Below are positions 22,101 through 33,840 of a stretch of DNA of 64,000 nucleotides, one piece after another. Origin of the DNA: Rotaria sp. Silwood1 (taxonomy: Eukaryota > Rotifera > Eurotatoria > Philodinida > Philodinidae); NCBI GenBank assembly GCA_905250075.1, contig CAJNOP010000013.1, positions 3,101,871-3,165,870 of the forward strand, in the 5' to 3' direction. The position numbers were made by a program, and so were the translations under genes. Position 1 is the first letter of the stretch. Every line of letters starts with the position of its first letter. Under the pieces are notes generated by a model that had not been told where the DNA came from, ran no database searches, and saw nothing but the letters and a program-made list of their open reading frames with translations.

Positions 22101-25100
22101 GTTTTTATTAGAAAGATAACCGAAAAATTTGTTTTATTTTTCAATTGAGATTTTGATGCCAAGATAAGTGTTTGAAATATTATCTTATTACACTATTATA
22201 TATTCTCTTTTGTTTTGTTTTTTAGTTTTGATAAAAAATGAGAAAATGAAGATATATAGTGCATTGTTTCGAGTTTTATATTACATATTTTCAATGCATA
22301 AAATAGAATATGAAACGTGTAGATATGAGCATTTTGAGAAGGCATTAAAACATCTTCAAACTAAAAAACACTCTCGATTTAGTTAAGATTATTAATTGAT
22401 TTCTTTCAGTTTATTGAAAGATTCACAATATTTATAAAGCAATACTCTTTTCTAGATAATATTGTATTTTTATTAGATTATAAATAGTACTTTTAATCGT
22501 GATAACCTATTTTATATTAGCCCTTTTGCTAAGATAACATTAGTGCCCAGCAGTTCTGTTTCGCATTCCAACCACTGTTATAGTTCCCACTGTATGGTTC
22601 TAACACATGTTTCTCTTATTTCTTTTCTTCTACGATTCTCTAGCATGTGAAAGCAAGCACGCAAAAAAAAAGGAAGAAAGAGGTCCGGAATAATAACAAT
22701 TTCACGTAGTCTTATTTTGTTGACATATTTTTATATATAATTTTCAATCGACGTAATAGATTGTTTTTTTTATTTTATATGAATTTAGTGTTCCATGAAA
22801 AATTATAACTATTCAATATTTGTTAACCGTCGACATCGACGGAGATGAATTCAACAAAATTAAAATTAACACACACAAGTAGAAACGAAATATTAACAAA
22901 ACAAATTCCAATAAATAGTACGTCCGATAATAGTGAAGATGAAAGTATTGAAAGTAATATAGTTAATAAAGATAAACGATCGTCAATATTATATTTATTT
23001 ATTAAACGTTATATACAACAATTAAAACTTGTATTTCAATCAATAATACCTGATTTAAAAGATTTAAAATATTGGCAAATTATAATATTTACTCTTTTTG
23101 CTGCATTCAATGTTGTTTTTTCTATATTGGTAAATAGAAAAAAAAAAATTATATTTGTTATTTATTTTAAAATATAATCATTGTTTTGTAATTTTTGTTC
23201 AAGGATTTTAATTCGTTTTTTCCTCATGAACGAACACGTTCGTTATTAAAATGGATGAATGATTTAAATGATGGTGTACCGTTATGGCGTCGTATTTTAT
23301 TATGTTTTTCTGGTATATCAGCATTTACAACTATTGTATACGTTGTACTTGTAATAAATGGTAAGATTTCTTCATTTTTTTGGGGTATAACTGGTGCAAT
23401 TCTCTATGGTATTTATGCGTTTGCTTATGGTTATGTTGGTGATGCACAATTATTTGTTTTCTTTTTTTTACCGATGCAATTTGTTGGAATATATTTATGG
23501 TCAAAAGAATTAGATAATAAATCTACAACACGTGTTAAATCATTAAAATTTTGTGGTTGGATAGTTGTTGGTTTGTTAAGTATTTTTCTAGCATTTTTAT
23601 TTTATTATGAAATTCCAATGTTTTCAAAATATTTAACAAAGACAACGTATTTGTTTGAAAGTAAATATATACCACATTTATTTGATGCAATTACAAATGG
23701 ATTGAACGTTATTGGACAAATATTACTTATTGCTTGTTATTGGGAACAATATATTATATGGATATTTGTTAATTTAATGTCAATTATTATGTATAGTGGT
23801 AAAGTGAAAAAAAATATATATGATTGCTCAGAACATCTGGATAATTTCATAAATCATTTTGAAGATAAGTCTTATCTTATTGTGGTAAGACAAAACTTAA
23901 AAAGATTTGTGTTCATGAGTCTATCAATAAAATATTGTGCTTCCACTTAGGTCACTTTCTAAAATCGATTTTTGAGTTCACAAGCGATTAAAAGGTTTTG
24001 ACTACAGAATAAGTAGTCTAGAGACACTTCCTCTATTTGTTCGCGTACCTATTATCACGTTTTGTCGAGTACTATTGACAAATAAATAGGCGGCGTTATC
24101 GTCGCCACGGTTAGGATAGAATAAGACGAAGATGGCACCATTTATCGACATATGACCATTACTCGGAAGAACTTGATAATACACGTGTTCTTAGATAGAA
24201 GAAGTCTTTCGTTAAAACTCTACGTATAATTTATTCTGTAGTCAAAAATCATCGAACAATTTATAGTTATCTTTTGCATTTATAAAGTCTTCAACGGGCC
24301 TAGTTAATTATGAAAGTATTATATTATGGAGTAACTCTCATACTGAAGTATTGATATCGAAAATTGTGTCATGTTTACAATAAAATCTTGTTCTCAGATT
24401 TATATTGTTTTAAATAGGAAATATTGGAAAGTTTAATATTCACCAAAAAGTAAGCCCGATTAAGATTTTTATTTCAAAAATAAACCTTAACGGAAGTACA
24501 GCAAGTTTTTGAAAAATTTACTACACGAACTATAACCCAAGCAGAATAATCCTTGAACACAAATTTAATTAAATTTTATCTAGTATCAATCAGATCTAAA
24601 TAACAAGATAAGCTTTATCTTTAAAGTGATGTATCACTTGACGAAATTACTTCATTAGTTTTCTATTAGTACAAAAGAAGAGAAATTGCGAAGAAAGATT
24701 TTTTTCCAATCATACATGTAAACAAAATAATAAGAATAAACGAAAATCATCTAGTAAACTTAATCCTCAGTATGAATTAATTTTTAATATATAATACTTA
24801 GACTTTTTTTTGCAAGTTCAAAAAGAAAAGAATTTTTTTTTTCTCCATTTCTTTAGGTTGTCTTGGAACAACTCTCGATATTAATCAATTACTGGTATGG
24901 ATTATGTTAACAGTTAGTTCATCATGTGGTTTATATACATGGTATCATCGTTGGAAAAATTCCAGACATATATCATCAATGTTAAATATAAAAGTTTAAT
25001 TTACCTGTTATTTTTTGTAATTTTTAATTTTTGCATAACAGTTCGTTTCAAACCTATACGTTTAGTTAATGGACGTGGTTTAATTTTATCGGAATTTGTT

Positions 25101-28100
25101 TGATTATCTTTTGTTGGCGTTATTGCTATTAATGGTGTTTGTGATTGATGACGAGAATCTGTTGGACTATGGCTTAGATTAGGTGATGATGATGGTGTTA
25201 ATAAACGAGAACGTATTGGTGATGAACCATTGAGTTTATTTCGAATTTCTTGTTCATATAAGGATATATCATGACGTTTTTTACGAGTAGGTGATTTTTC
25301 TGGATTATCAATTTCATGAAGGCCTAAAAATGTAATTTTATTTCTTTTTTTAATTTTCCTCTTAAAAATTTGATCAGGTTTTTTTTATTATTAAATTTCG
25401 TGAATGTTAATTAGTATTGTATATAAAAATAAATCATATTCCCAAAACAAGATGTTCTATCATAACTTGTAACATCTCAGTGTTTTTTTTTTCAAGTTAT
25501 TTCCTTACCCATAAGATTATTCTTTACTGTTAATGATAAATGAGTTGTATTACGAAGAATTTCCAATGCACGAGCATTTGTAAGATAATCAAAAGATTGT
25601 CCATTTACACTAAGAATCTATAAAAAAAACAAAGAGAAGATTCAATGCAATATTGATCAAAATAAACTTGTCAGCGCAGAGTTCACATGTGTTCTTTAGC
25701 TTCACTAATAAAAAATTCGTAAAGTGAAAAGTATCTTGTAGACTATGGCTGTTTTCTAAGGCTAATCGGGTATCCGAAATTTCACCAATAAGATATTCGT
25801 CAATGATAAAAGTCTGATTTATTGCTGTATTTTGAATAGAAAGTTTCCATGCATTAGTATGTATCTTGATTAGTTCAGCAACCTTGATATTGATTATTTC
25901 CGAAAGTTATAATTTATGATCAATCAATCCATTACTGCCTATCATGAATATAAGGTTTTATCTGTGCCCAAATAGAAAACTGTTCTGTATGGAAGATTCT
26001 CTGTTTATTGCTGTGGGAAATAAGTAGGATACCGATTGTCCTCGACAACTATGAAAACGTACATAACGATCAATGTCTCAATCAGTTGTTAGGAACAAGC
26101 AATATAAACGGTTGAAAACAGAATTTATCTATTTAATCCTAGTATTCATTTTATCTGGAAAACTCTAAGTTTAATCGCTGGTAAGAAAATTACCAGAGAA
26201 AAATTTTCATATAATCCTCAAAACTTAATCCATCTCATTGAAACAATTTCTAATAGAATCTTCGAAACTTTTTTTTTTATTATCATTTGTTTATAAGTAA
26301 TACACTTTGATATATATACATATATATACAAACAACATAGGTCCGATCGTGACAACAACTCTTTTTTTGACTTGGACAGGATAACATTCTTTTTTTTGTT
26401 CGGGATTGGGATTACATTCTTATTTGATTCGGATCGGGACCACATTCTTTGTTGACCACAATCAAGAACGACTAGTCCTGCACATACCTAGTTATACAAT
26501 CATCTAATCAGTTTACTCTTTCGACAAACACATAAATGAATCCGATAAGAAACTATCAAAAGTAAAAAAGATCAAATTATTGTTTTCCTTTGAAACATCT
26601 TTCTATTAGAAAAATATCCATCAAATAATCTCTTAATTTAAATTACCTGATCACCTCGACGTAATCCAACTTCATAAGCTTTGGAATTTGGTTCAACTTT
26701 TGATACAAATATTCCATTATTTATAGATGTATCACTTCCTCCAAGTATTTTAAAATTTAATGGATCATCACGTGTTGATCGTGTTATAATTATTGTACGT
26801 ATACTAGCTTTTGTAAAACAAGCTAAATTAAGTAAATGTCTCCATGATATCATATACTAAAGAGATTAAAAAGAGAACAAATATTTACATACAAGAAAAC
26901 ATTATATCTTACTTCATGGACATGATGTTGTAAGCAATCATGAAATTTTTCAAGAAATTCATATAATTTTGTATTCGATTCAAAATCATTATAATGATTA
27001 TTAACCCATGATAAAACAATACGTGCTATATGTTCAGGTGATGTTGAATTATTAGTATTATGAAAATTTTCAAGTAATTTATTTGTTATTATGGTTGGAT
27101 CATTAATAAATGTTCGATAAGTAAGAAGAAAATCTTCAACAAAATTTGGATCATCAATTAATTGACGTTCATCAACAAGTAAATCAAGTAATTTTTCTGT
27201 TGTTGCCTAAAAAAAAATCAAATAACCAAGATTTAGATAAATTTTAAATTCTGTTTATTTTTTAGTTCATCATCAAGATTTTTTTCAATGAAATTTACCT
27301 GACTTTTATTCTTATTTAAAATAGAAAAGTTAGAAATCATATTGATAATTTTCTCTTGTAATTTTTTTTTTTGTTAATAAAATATTAAACTTATTTATAC
27401 TGAATAACTGTTGAATTAAATATAGCTTAAATTAATATATGAAGTCGCTCATAATCTTGGAACACTTAGACAATGACATACGTCAAAGAATATCAACCAT
27501 ATTTGACGTAATTAAATTGATTAAATACTTATCTCAATAAAGTCATCATCCACAAAAATGTAGGCAGACACTTAATCTATAGAAGAATGTCTCAAGAAGG
27601 AAATGTTAAATTGCTGAATCTGTTTTTTTCAATAGATTAACAAATATCCTTTGAACTTTTTGAATAACTTCTATAATTTATAACAGACATCGCTTGAAGC
27701 TTTCACTGTGAAATTTATTATAGACAAAATTTTTACTTCCTTCTTAAATGTTTCTATTCATATTAATAAAACTAATTATTCCAATATTACCTTAATAACA
27801 ATTTCTCGTGGAATTCTTTGTTCTTCATCATCAACACGTATTTCTTTAATCATAACAAGTTTTCCATTTTCTTCAATTCGAATATTTTTTTCACCCTAAA
27901 ACAGATAAATACTCATTCCTCCTACAATATTCTCATTTTAAAATATACTTGATTTAATATTGCATAATAATCATTTTGTGCGACAACAACAAATTCACAA
28001 TTATCAACACGTGTTTTCATAATACCTTTATGATAATAATGATCTAATGTTGGACCACAACCAAAATTTTCACCAACAGTTAATGTACGTACTAATTGTC

Positions 28101-31100
28101 CATCAATTGTTTCATCATCAATAATACCATTTATAATAACTGACCATGAATCATAACGTTCATCATCACTCATAACAATGGTTTGAGCTTTTTCAACATG
28201 TGCATAAACAAGTACTTTACATAGTTCACGTCGTACATGTAGAGTAAAATCTGCAAATGCCTTTTGTAAATAATAAAAGAAAAGAAAAGAACTTAATATT
28301 AATTAATTTGTTTTTTGTTTTCTTACTGGAAAATGAAGAAGAAATTCAAGAATACTTTCAATATCATCATCTGTTCTTTCATTAGGTTCTTTCATTAAAG
28401 ATTCTCGTATAAAATCATACATTGGAAATGACTAGTAAATAACAAACAAAATTATTTCGCCGAAAAAATGAAAATAACAACATACTTCAGATGATGCATC
28501 AGATTCATCATCAGTTTCATTATTTACTAATAAACAATCATCACCATTTGTTGATGATTGCATAATATCTGAGCCTGAATAGGCACTTGATGTGTCACTA
28601 GCACGTGAATGTGAACTACGTATCATTGGTGAATGTATATCATTTGTATTACTAACTGTTACAGACCGCTATAAACCATAAAAACAAAACAAAAATAAAG
28701 ATAATTTCTTATTATATATATATATAATATGATATTAATATATATAGCACCTGTCGAACACGTGAACTTTTTTTTCGATGAAGTGTCATCGTTGTTTGTT
28801 CTTCATCATCAAGCATAGCTGCTATTGCTTGTTCTTGTTCTTGATTATTTTCACTTTCGATTCGCATCAATGATTCTTTATTTTCTAATGGATAATCAAT
28901 CTATTGAAATAAATAAGAAAAATTGATGATTTTTAAATTATAATGTTAAATATCAACTTACAATGAGTAACTCAGATTGTTCTAATATAACACATTCATT
29001 CATTCGATATTGATTAGTTGAAGTTCGTTTGCCAAAACTAAATATAAAACAAAGTAAATCTTTATATATTATATGAATACCAGCAATATCGTTTGATCTA
29101 TTCAAGGTTAATAAGAAGATAGATAATGATGAGCAAGATAGATGAAGAAAGAAAGAAAAGTGTCAGTATAATAATGATATTTGTAGTATGCAATCGGTAA
29201 AGAAGAAAAAAAGATGAATACAAGGTTAAGAACAGAACATGAAAGATGAAGAAAAAAAAATATTGATTTAGCTAATTTATTTTTTGCTTCTGTCTCAAGG
29301 AGTACATAAAAAAATGTTAGACATGACGATTAAATAATACTACTAATTGACCTATTCATGCTTTTTTTATATTCATTCTTACCTAGCTCGTGGTAAATAC
29401 AATGTAGACTCGATAAAAACAGAGCCAGATAGAAGTATATACCAACAGGTATTCAAATCGCCACGACTAAAATAAAATAGAAATAAAATATTAATGTATG
29501 CCAAACGTGAGTATCATCCCGTCATTATCCTCTTATCGTGTATGTTTACATACACTTTTTTTGTCGCCTTTTACTCTTCTTAATGTCCATACGAGAGTAT
29601 ATGCTCGTGTTCACTACAATAAACAATGACACTTCTCGTTTCGTATAAATACAAAAAGAAATCGAATACAAAACTAAAGCTAAGTGTGAAGTCATCAACA
29701 TAGAACATAACTAAAACATACTCAAAAAAAAACATTCAAAGTTTAGTATATCACTCTCATTCATTATTCAAGAATTCCATCTTAGATATCTATGATGTAA
29801 TAGCTCAAATGAATGATGAAGTATGTGATGGAACATTTATCATCAAAGATTGATTGATAATTCACTATGATCGTATACCACCAAAGAATACTAGCAAAGC
29901 AAATAGACAATCATGATGATGAATATGTATGTCTATATTGTCACTATCTCGTAGACATAACAAACTTAAAAGAATGTCCTCATTCAATATATGTAAAAGG
30001 ATAAACAGAAAATAAATATAAATATAAGTTGAAAAAAAGAATGAACCAACCTGAATAAAACATGATCAGCATCATATATTTTATAGCGAATTGTTTTACA
30101 CAAATTGCGTATATGTGATTCACGTAGTGTTGATAATGCTTCCAAATGTTTTAAATAAGCATTAATTATAGTTAAATCCTATAAGAGACAAGACAAAAAA
30201 AAAACATCTATTTCCTGTTTGACACATCACAAAAAGAAAACGGAAAAGAAATTCTAATGAAAATGACTTTCTCTTTTCTTTCTTTAGAATAATTTTTTTT
30301 TTTTAAATTGAACTCACGAATCCGGACAATAGGGATGACTGACCTCTAAAAGAAAGAGGAAAAAGTGTAGTAGAAAAAGAAAAAAAAGAAGAAAGAGAAA
30401 TCTGTACGTTTACACGTAGTCGTATGGACAACGGATGAAAGAATATGTGTACATACATACTCATGCGGGCAACTTCATTTTATCCTTACTTCTCTTTTCT
30501 TTCTTTCTACTCTCTCTCTCTCTGTCTCTTCAATACGTACGTATGTGTGTCCCAACTTTGATGACTAACCATGTAGTTCTGTATATTGAATGAAAGTTGG
30601 CAATCATCATTGATGGGTGGTTATGTCAATCATACAAAAAGAAAGCCTAAAAACAGCATGTTCTTACGTATCTTCCGTGATGAATCAACAGTTGTTGATT
30701 CTCGTTTTTTTTTAAATATTCAATTACGATGATGACGAATAAGATAAATAATTGTATTTAAGATCATAATCAATGATATGATTACGTCAGAAATCTTCAC
30801 ACATGAAAGATATCATTGAAACTGTCTAATCAGATCTAACAGCTTGCAGCTTAACATAACAATATATAGAGATTAATCATTATACATAGGAAAAGAAAAT
30901 ATGATAATTTGCCATAAAAGTTTTATCAAAATGTTTAAAAAGTATTTCTTGAGAATAGAGCTCGTCAGATTGATCGTGAACTCAATAGTCAATGAATGTA
31001 TATAAATAATGATTTGAATTTGTTGTTTTTTTTCAGCAATATATTCACATTTGAAGAATACGGAAGTGCACTCATTTTCTTGAAATATTTACATTACAAT

Positions 31101-31724
31101 TGTTTGTTTACCCTCGAGTGCCGACTTTTATCTTATAAGAGAATAGAATTTCAATATCCTGAGTTTCATTAAAAAAGAAAAAACATTAAACAAGAATGAT
31201 TGATAACATTATTATTATTTTCACGTTTTTTCTTGTTAAAATCAGTCATCGATAAGATACACTTAACGAAGGACAACTATTAGAAAGATTATTCAAAATG
31301 AAATTTATTGGAAGTATTATCTTGATTTAAAAAAAAAAACAACTTGATACTGATCTTCTTACTCAGCTCTCTTATGAATATTTGCCTACAATTTCAAAAG
31401 TATTAGTTAAATAATCGGGAGTAGTCAACTGAATCGAAAAACTGTTTAATAAGAACTTCAATTTCGAAACTATTTCCAATTATAATATAAAATACATTTT
31501 TTATTTAAAAAGAAAACCTACGATGACTAAAACATTAAAATAAAGGTTTTCTTTGAATTACATATTCATTTTTTTTTTCTTTTCTTCATGACTACACATT
31601 TTTATAAATATTTTTTTATTTTCTCTTATCAAATAAATAATCAAACCTGAGCTGTTCGATTTGATGGAATTTTTGCAACACTTTGACGGAATGGTAATTC
31701 AATGCCAGAAGCCGAGAGTGACAT
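16182..31724 (-). CDS. RAPGEF6: Rap guanine nucleotide exchange factor (PDZ-GEF, RapGEF2/6 family), 29 exons
   Basis: It activates Rap GTPases at membranes and junctions. Exons, 5' to 3': 31724-31647, 30178-30051, 29466-29383, 29037-28962, 28900-28751, 28668-28486, 28431-28327, 28260-27949, 27895-27791, 27206-26913, 26856-26647, 25617-25509, 25323-25005, 21860-21617, 21551-21487, 20262-19823, 19759-19632, 19072-18989, 18928-18854, 18785-18714, 18659-18504, 18438-18342, 18147-17929, 17757-17662, 17410-17114, 17052-16975, 16925-16836, 16705-16616, 16231-16182 (1477 aa). Domains: first cNMP-binding-like (about 27-120), second (260-380), RasGEF-N (405-505, [12 protein letters not shown]), PDZ (525-605), RA (780-855), CDC25-type RasGEF (870-1095, [12 protein letters not shown]), then a low-complexity tail ending EQVTAV, a PDZ ligand. 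Neither cNMP-binding domain shows the Arg-containing phosphate cassette, as in other PDZ-GEFs. Two cNMP-binding domains fit RAPGEF6 or fly Gef26/Dizzy, so the symbol marks a family, not strict orthology. Confidence 0.96.
16346..16560. repeat. Dispersed repeat family C, copy 1 (RapGEF intron)
   Basis: It aligns by eye with about 56610-56815 in the Eph gene, sharing CTG(C/T)AGGAT near the start and TCTTTCAGAAAT(G)CAA followed by GAAA(A)CA further on. No coding capacity and no clear terminal repeats are seen. Confidence 0.55.
20825..21040. repeat. Dispersed repeat family B, copy 1 (RapGEF intron)
   Basis: Shares CTTGAACTGTAACT and later TTGAAACTTTCAGGAT, TAGATCT-like and TCTATGAGC words, in the same order, with about 44255-44650. 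Non-coding. It lies in the intron between exons 15 and 16 of RapGEF. Confidence 0.55.
22845..24999 (+). CDS. pnuC-like: PnuC-type nicotinamide riboside transporter, nested in RapGEF intron
   Basis: Three exons (22845-23129, 23204-23798, 24857-24999) with 74-bp and 1058-bp GT-AG introns give 340 aa. After a hydrophilic N-terminus of about 75 residues and a juxtamembrane region, several membrane segments carry PnuC hallmarks: [40 protein letters not shown], and the substrate-pocket series [11 protein letters not shown], followed by [18 protein letters not shown] in exon 3. PnuC proteins move nicotinamide riboside by facilitated diffusion, feeding NAD synthesis once an intracellular kinase traps it. 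The family is bacterial and animals generally lack it, so horizontal acquisition followed by intron gain is inferred. Codon use is AT-rich like the neighbours, indicating an old transfer. The gene lies wholly inside RapGEF intron 13, antisense. Confidence 0.9.
23996..24247. mobile_element. 252-bp element with 17-bp perfect terminal inverted repeats
   Basis: TTTTGACTACAGAATAA (23996-24012) recurs as its exact complement at 24231-24247. The interior is non-coding with slightly higher GC. A clear target-site duplication is not evident, so the superfamily is undetermined. It sits in the long second intron of the nested PnuC gene, so it probably inserted after that intron existed or helped expand it. 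Confidence 0.7.
26235..26500 (-). repeat. Repeat family A, copy 1, with degenerate ~30-bp tandem units
   Basis: Read on the minus strand, units of about 28-31 bp begin GAATGT or GAGTTG, carry a GATCGGGACC-like core (GGTCCCGATCCGAATC, ATCCCAATCCCGAAC, ATCCTGTCCAAGTC) and end in an A run. At least three units are recognisable. Related sequence lies at about 32540-32680 and 38440-38480. Non-coding; located in RapGEF intron 11. Confidence 0.55.
30503..30532. repeat. CT-rich microsatellite in RapGEF intron 1
   Basis: A (CT)n-type run, TCTCTCTCTCTCTGTCTC, within the 1468-bp first RapGEF intron (30179-31646). Nothing else is recognised in that intron. Confidence 0.6.
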
Positions 31725-32189
31725 GTTTTTCGAATATATAATTTACAATATATACAATATACATTTGAATGTCATAGAGTTTACTTTGTTCATTCAACAA
31801 ATATTCACAAAATACTATATCTAAAAAGAAAAAAAAAAAGTCAATACATAGTTTTCAGTATTAAAAAACCTAATTAGTTTGTTCAATGTTCAGTTCTGAA
31901 CGAAAACATTCCATTACAATTGATATGATACAATGAACTTTTCAAATCTCAATAAGAATTTTGTAAATTTATACTAAATATTTAATCTTGCTGTATCAAT
32001 CTCAAATAAAGAATTTACTAAAAATAATCTCAAGTATTTCCTAATCTAATAAATAGATAAAATAGATCTATTTTCTTATTCCTTCTCAGTATTTTCTCTT
32101 AACTTATATATAGACTGTTGATAAGCAGGACCAATCAGTTTTGGTTTTAGTATTGCACTTAGTGATACATGTACTAGGGGAAAAGACGA

Positions 32190-32690
32190 TATCATTTCCC
32201 AGTAATGTCAAAGTGTTCGTGACATCCTGTACAACCTGCATGACCTCTAATATTCTTCTTCTTGAATATTCATTACTTTTTTTTTTTCATATTCAATAAT
32301 ACTTGATCTATGCTGCACACTTATGTGTTCAACAGGTTTGTTGTTTACAACAACAAAAAAAAAAAAACAAAACTAATTTTACTATCAAAATATTACAAAA
32401 AAATTGCTATTGAATAATTTTTGCATAATCTTTTACAACACATCAGTCATGTGAAAATGAGATTTGACGAAAGTTTTACATAACCATAAAAGATATCAAT
32501 ACCAATGAAAAACTATTGGCCCTGATCTAAGTTAAAAAAAAAAGAATTAGCTCTGGTCCCGATTGGATTTTGACCATGTTAAAAAGAATTTATTTTGGTT
32601 CTGATCAGAAAAAAAAATTTGTTCTTAATTCCAGTCCCACTTCGGATGGGATCGGAACCATCGTGTCCATACCTAATATAAATAAAACCT
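32190..32690. repeat. Repeat family A, copy 2 (between SRF and RapGEF)
   Basis: Two parts. About 32200-32520 aligns with about 38540-38825 (shared order: AATGT, CTTCAT/CATTCAATAATACTT, ACTATCAAA.TATTG, ATTTGACG.A..TTTTACAT, CATAAAAG.TATCA). About 32540-32680 carries degenerate tandem words GGTCCCGATTGG and GGGATCGGAACC, like the copy at 26.3 kb. It ends near TAGGTATG (complement), a word also present at the edge of the 26.3-kb copy. Non-coding. Confidence 0.55.
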
Positions 32691-32840
32691 CTTAATAAAA
32701 TATTGTTTTTTTTTCATTTAAAAACAAAACAAATTCCAATTTATTATAGCTAATAAGAAGCATACATGCGTCTATTTTTTTTTTTCTTTCTTTTAAATAC
32801 AATAAAAAGGAAAACGAAATGTATAAATATTTTAACCTTA

Positions 32841-33840
32841 TTAAGATGGTTGATATGGAAAATTACCAAGGGTTAATACAAGTGGTATATTAGACGGAGG
32901 TGAGGGTTGAGAGGTATTAGATAATGGGGCAAGTACAATATTCATTCCATTAGTTTTTAAAGAATTTAAATCAATTGTAAAGGAATTTGAACCATTTATA
33001 GATTGTTGTTGAGAATCTGCATTGACTAAACATGATAAAGGAACAGCTATTGTTGATGGATAAATTGTTGTCGGAAGAGGTACATTTGAAGTTGAAACAT
33101 TGACTTGTTCAATTTCATCAGTTGGTTTTAATTTAGGACGTTTAGTAGGACGAATTTCAATTGGTGTATCATCTATTATTTGTTTTTAATTAAAATAAAT
33201 AAAAATGATTAACAAAAAAAAAGAAAATGTTTTTTTTTTTGTTGACTTACTATCTGTAGATAAATTTGTGCGTTTTTTTTGTTGATTTTCATCAATAAAT
33301 ATAACATCATTATTATTTAATGTAGTTGTTGATGGTGGTGGTTCAATAACGGGTTCATCTTTTGCAAGACATGTTTGAATAAGTGCTTTACCAGCTTCAC
33401 TTGTTATCATTGGTTGTAATTTAGGAGTTGCATACGTATAAACATGACCTAGTTATTTTAAAAAAGATTTTGATTTTTTTTTTTTTTTTTTAATAATAAT
33501 ATTAATTTATTTTCTTACCAGTTTCAGAAGCAACAAGAAGCATAACTTCAGTACCTGTTAATGTTGCTAATTCATAGGCTTTTTTCATGATACCTGTTTT
33601 ACGTTTTGAAAATGTTGTATATCGTCGAATTTTATTATCAATATAAGCCATTTTTATTTTTACACGACCTAAGGTTTTTTTATTTATTTTCTTATTTGGT
33701 GAATTATCAATAGATTCATTAGAACGATCATCATCATCTTCATCAATAAATTCTTCATTATCATCATCAGAAGGAATTGAATTAAAAGATGTATGATGCA
33801 TAGAACTGTTCGTTGTTTGAAGATATGATGAAGAAGACAT
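32841..33840 (-). CDS. SRF: Serum response factor (MADS-box transcription factor)
   Basis: Three exons (33840-33519, 33448-33251, 33172-32841) encode 283 aa. An acidic Ser/Asp N-terminus (about 1-50) precedes a lysine-rich NLS-like patch and the MADS box from residue 58 (GRVKIKMAYIDNKIRRYTTF, SKRKTGIMKKAYELATLTG). The SRF-specific extension runs across the first intron (HVYTYATPKLQPMITSEAGK ALIQTCL). Together these separate SRF from MEF2. The C-terminal half is Ser/Thr/Pro/Asn-rich, as in other SRF activation domains, and includes KRPKLKP. SRF dimers bind CArG boxes and control cytoskeletal and immediate-early genes with MRTF or TCF cofactors. The first true ATG is 33840. The protein is shorter than vertebrate SRF, mainly in the C-terminus. 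Confidence 0.97.

Noticed and set aside
22168..22386. Frame upstream of the PnuC gene, as a possible extra exon
   Set aside because: No donor site gives a phase-compatible join to 22845, and the PnuC first exon already has its own ATG after in-frame stops.
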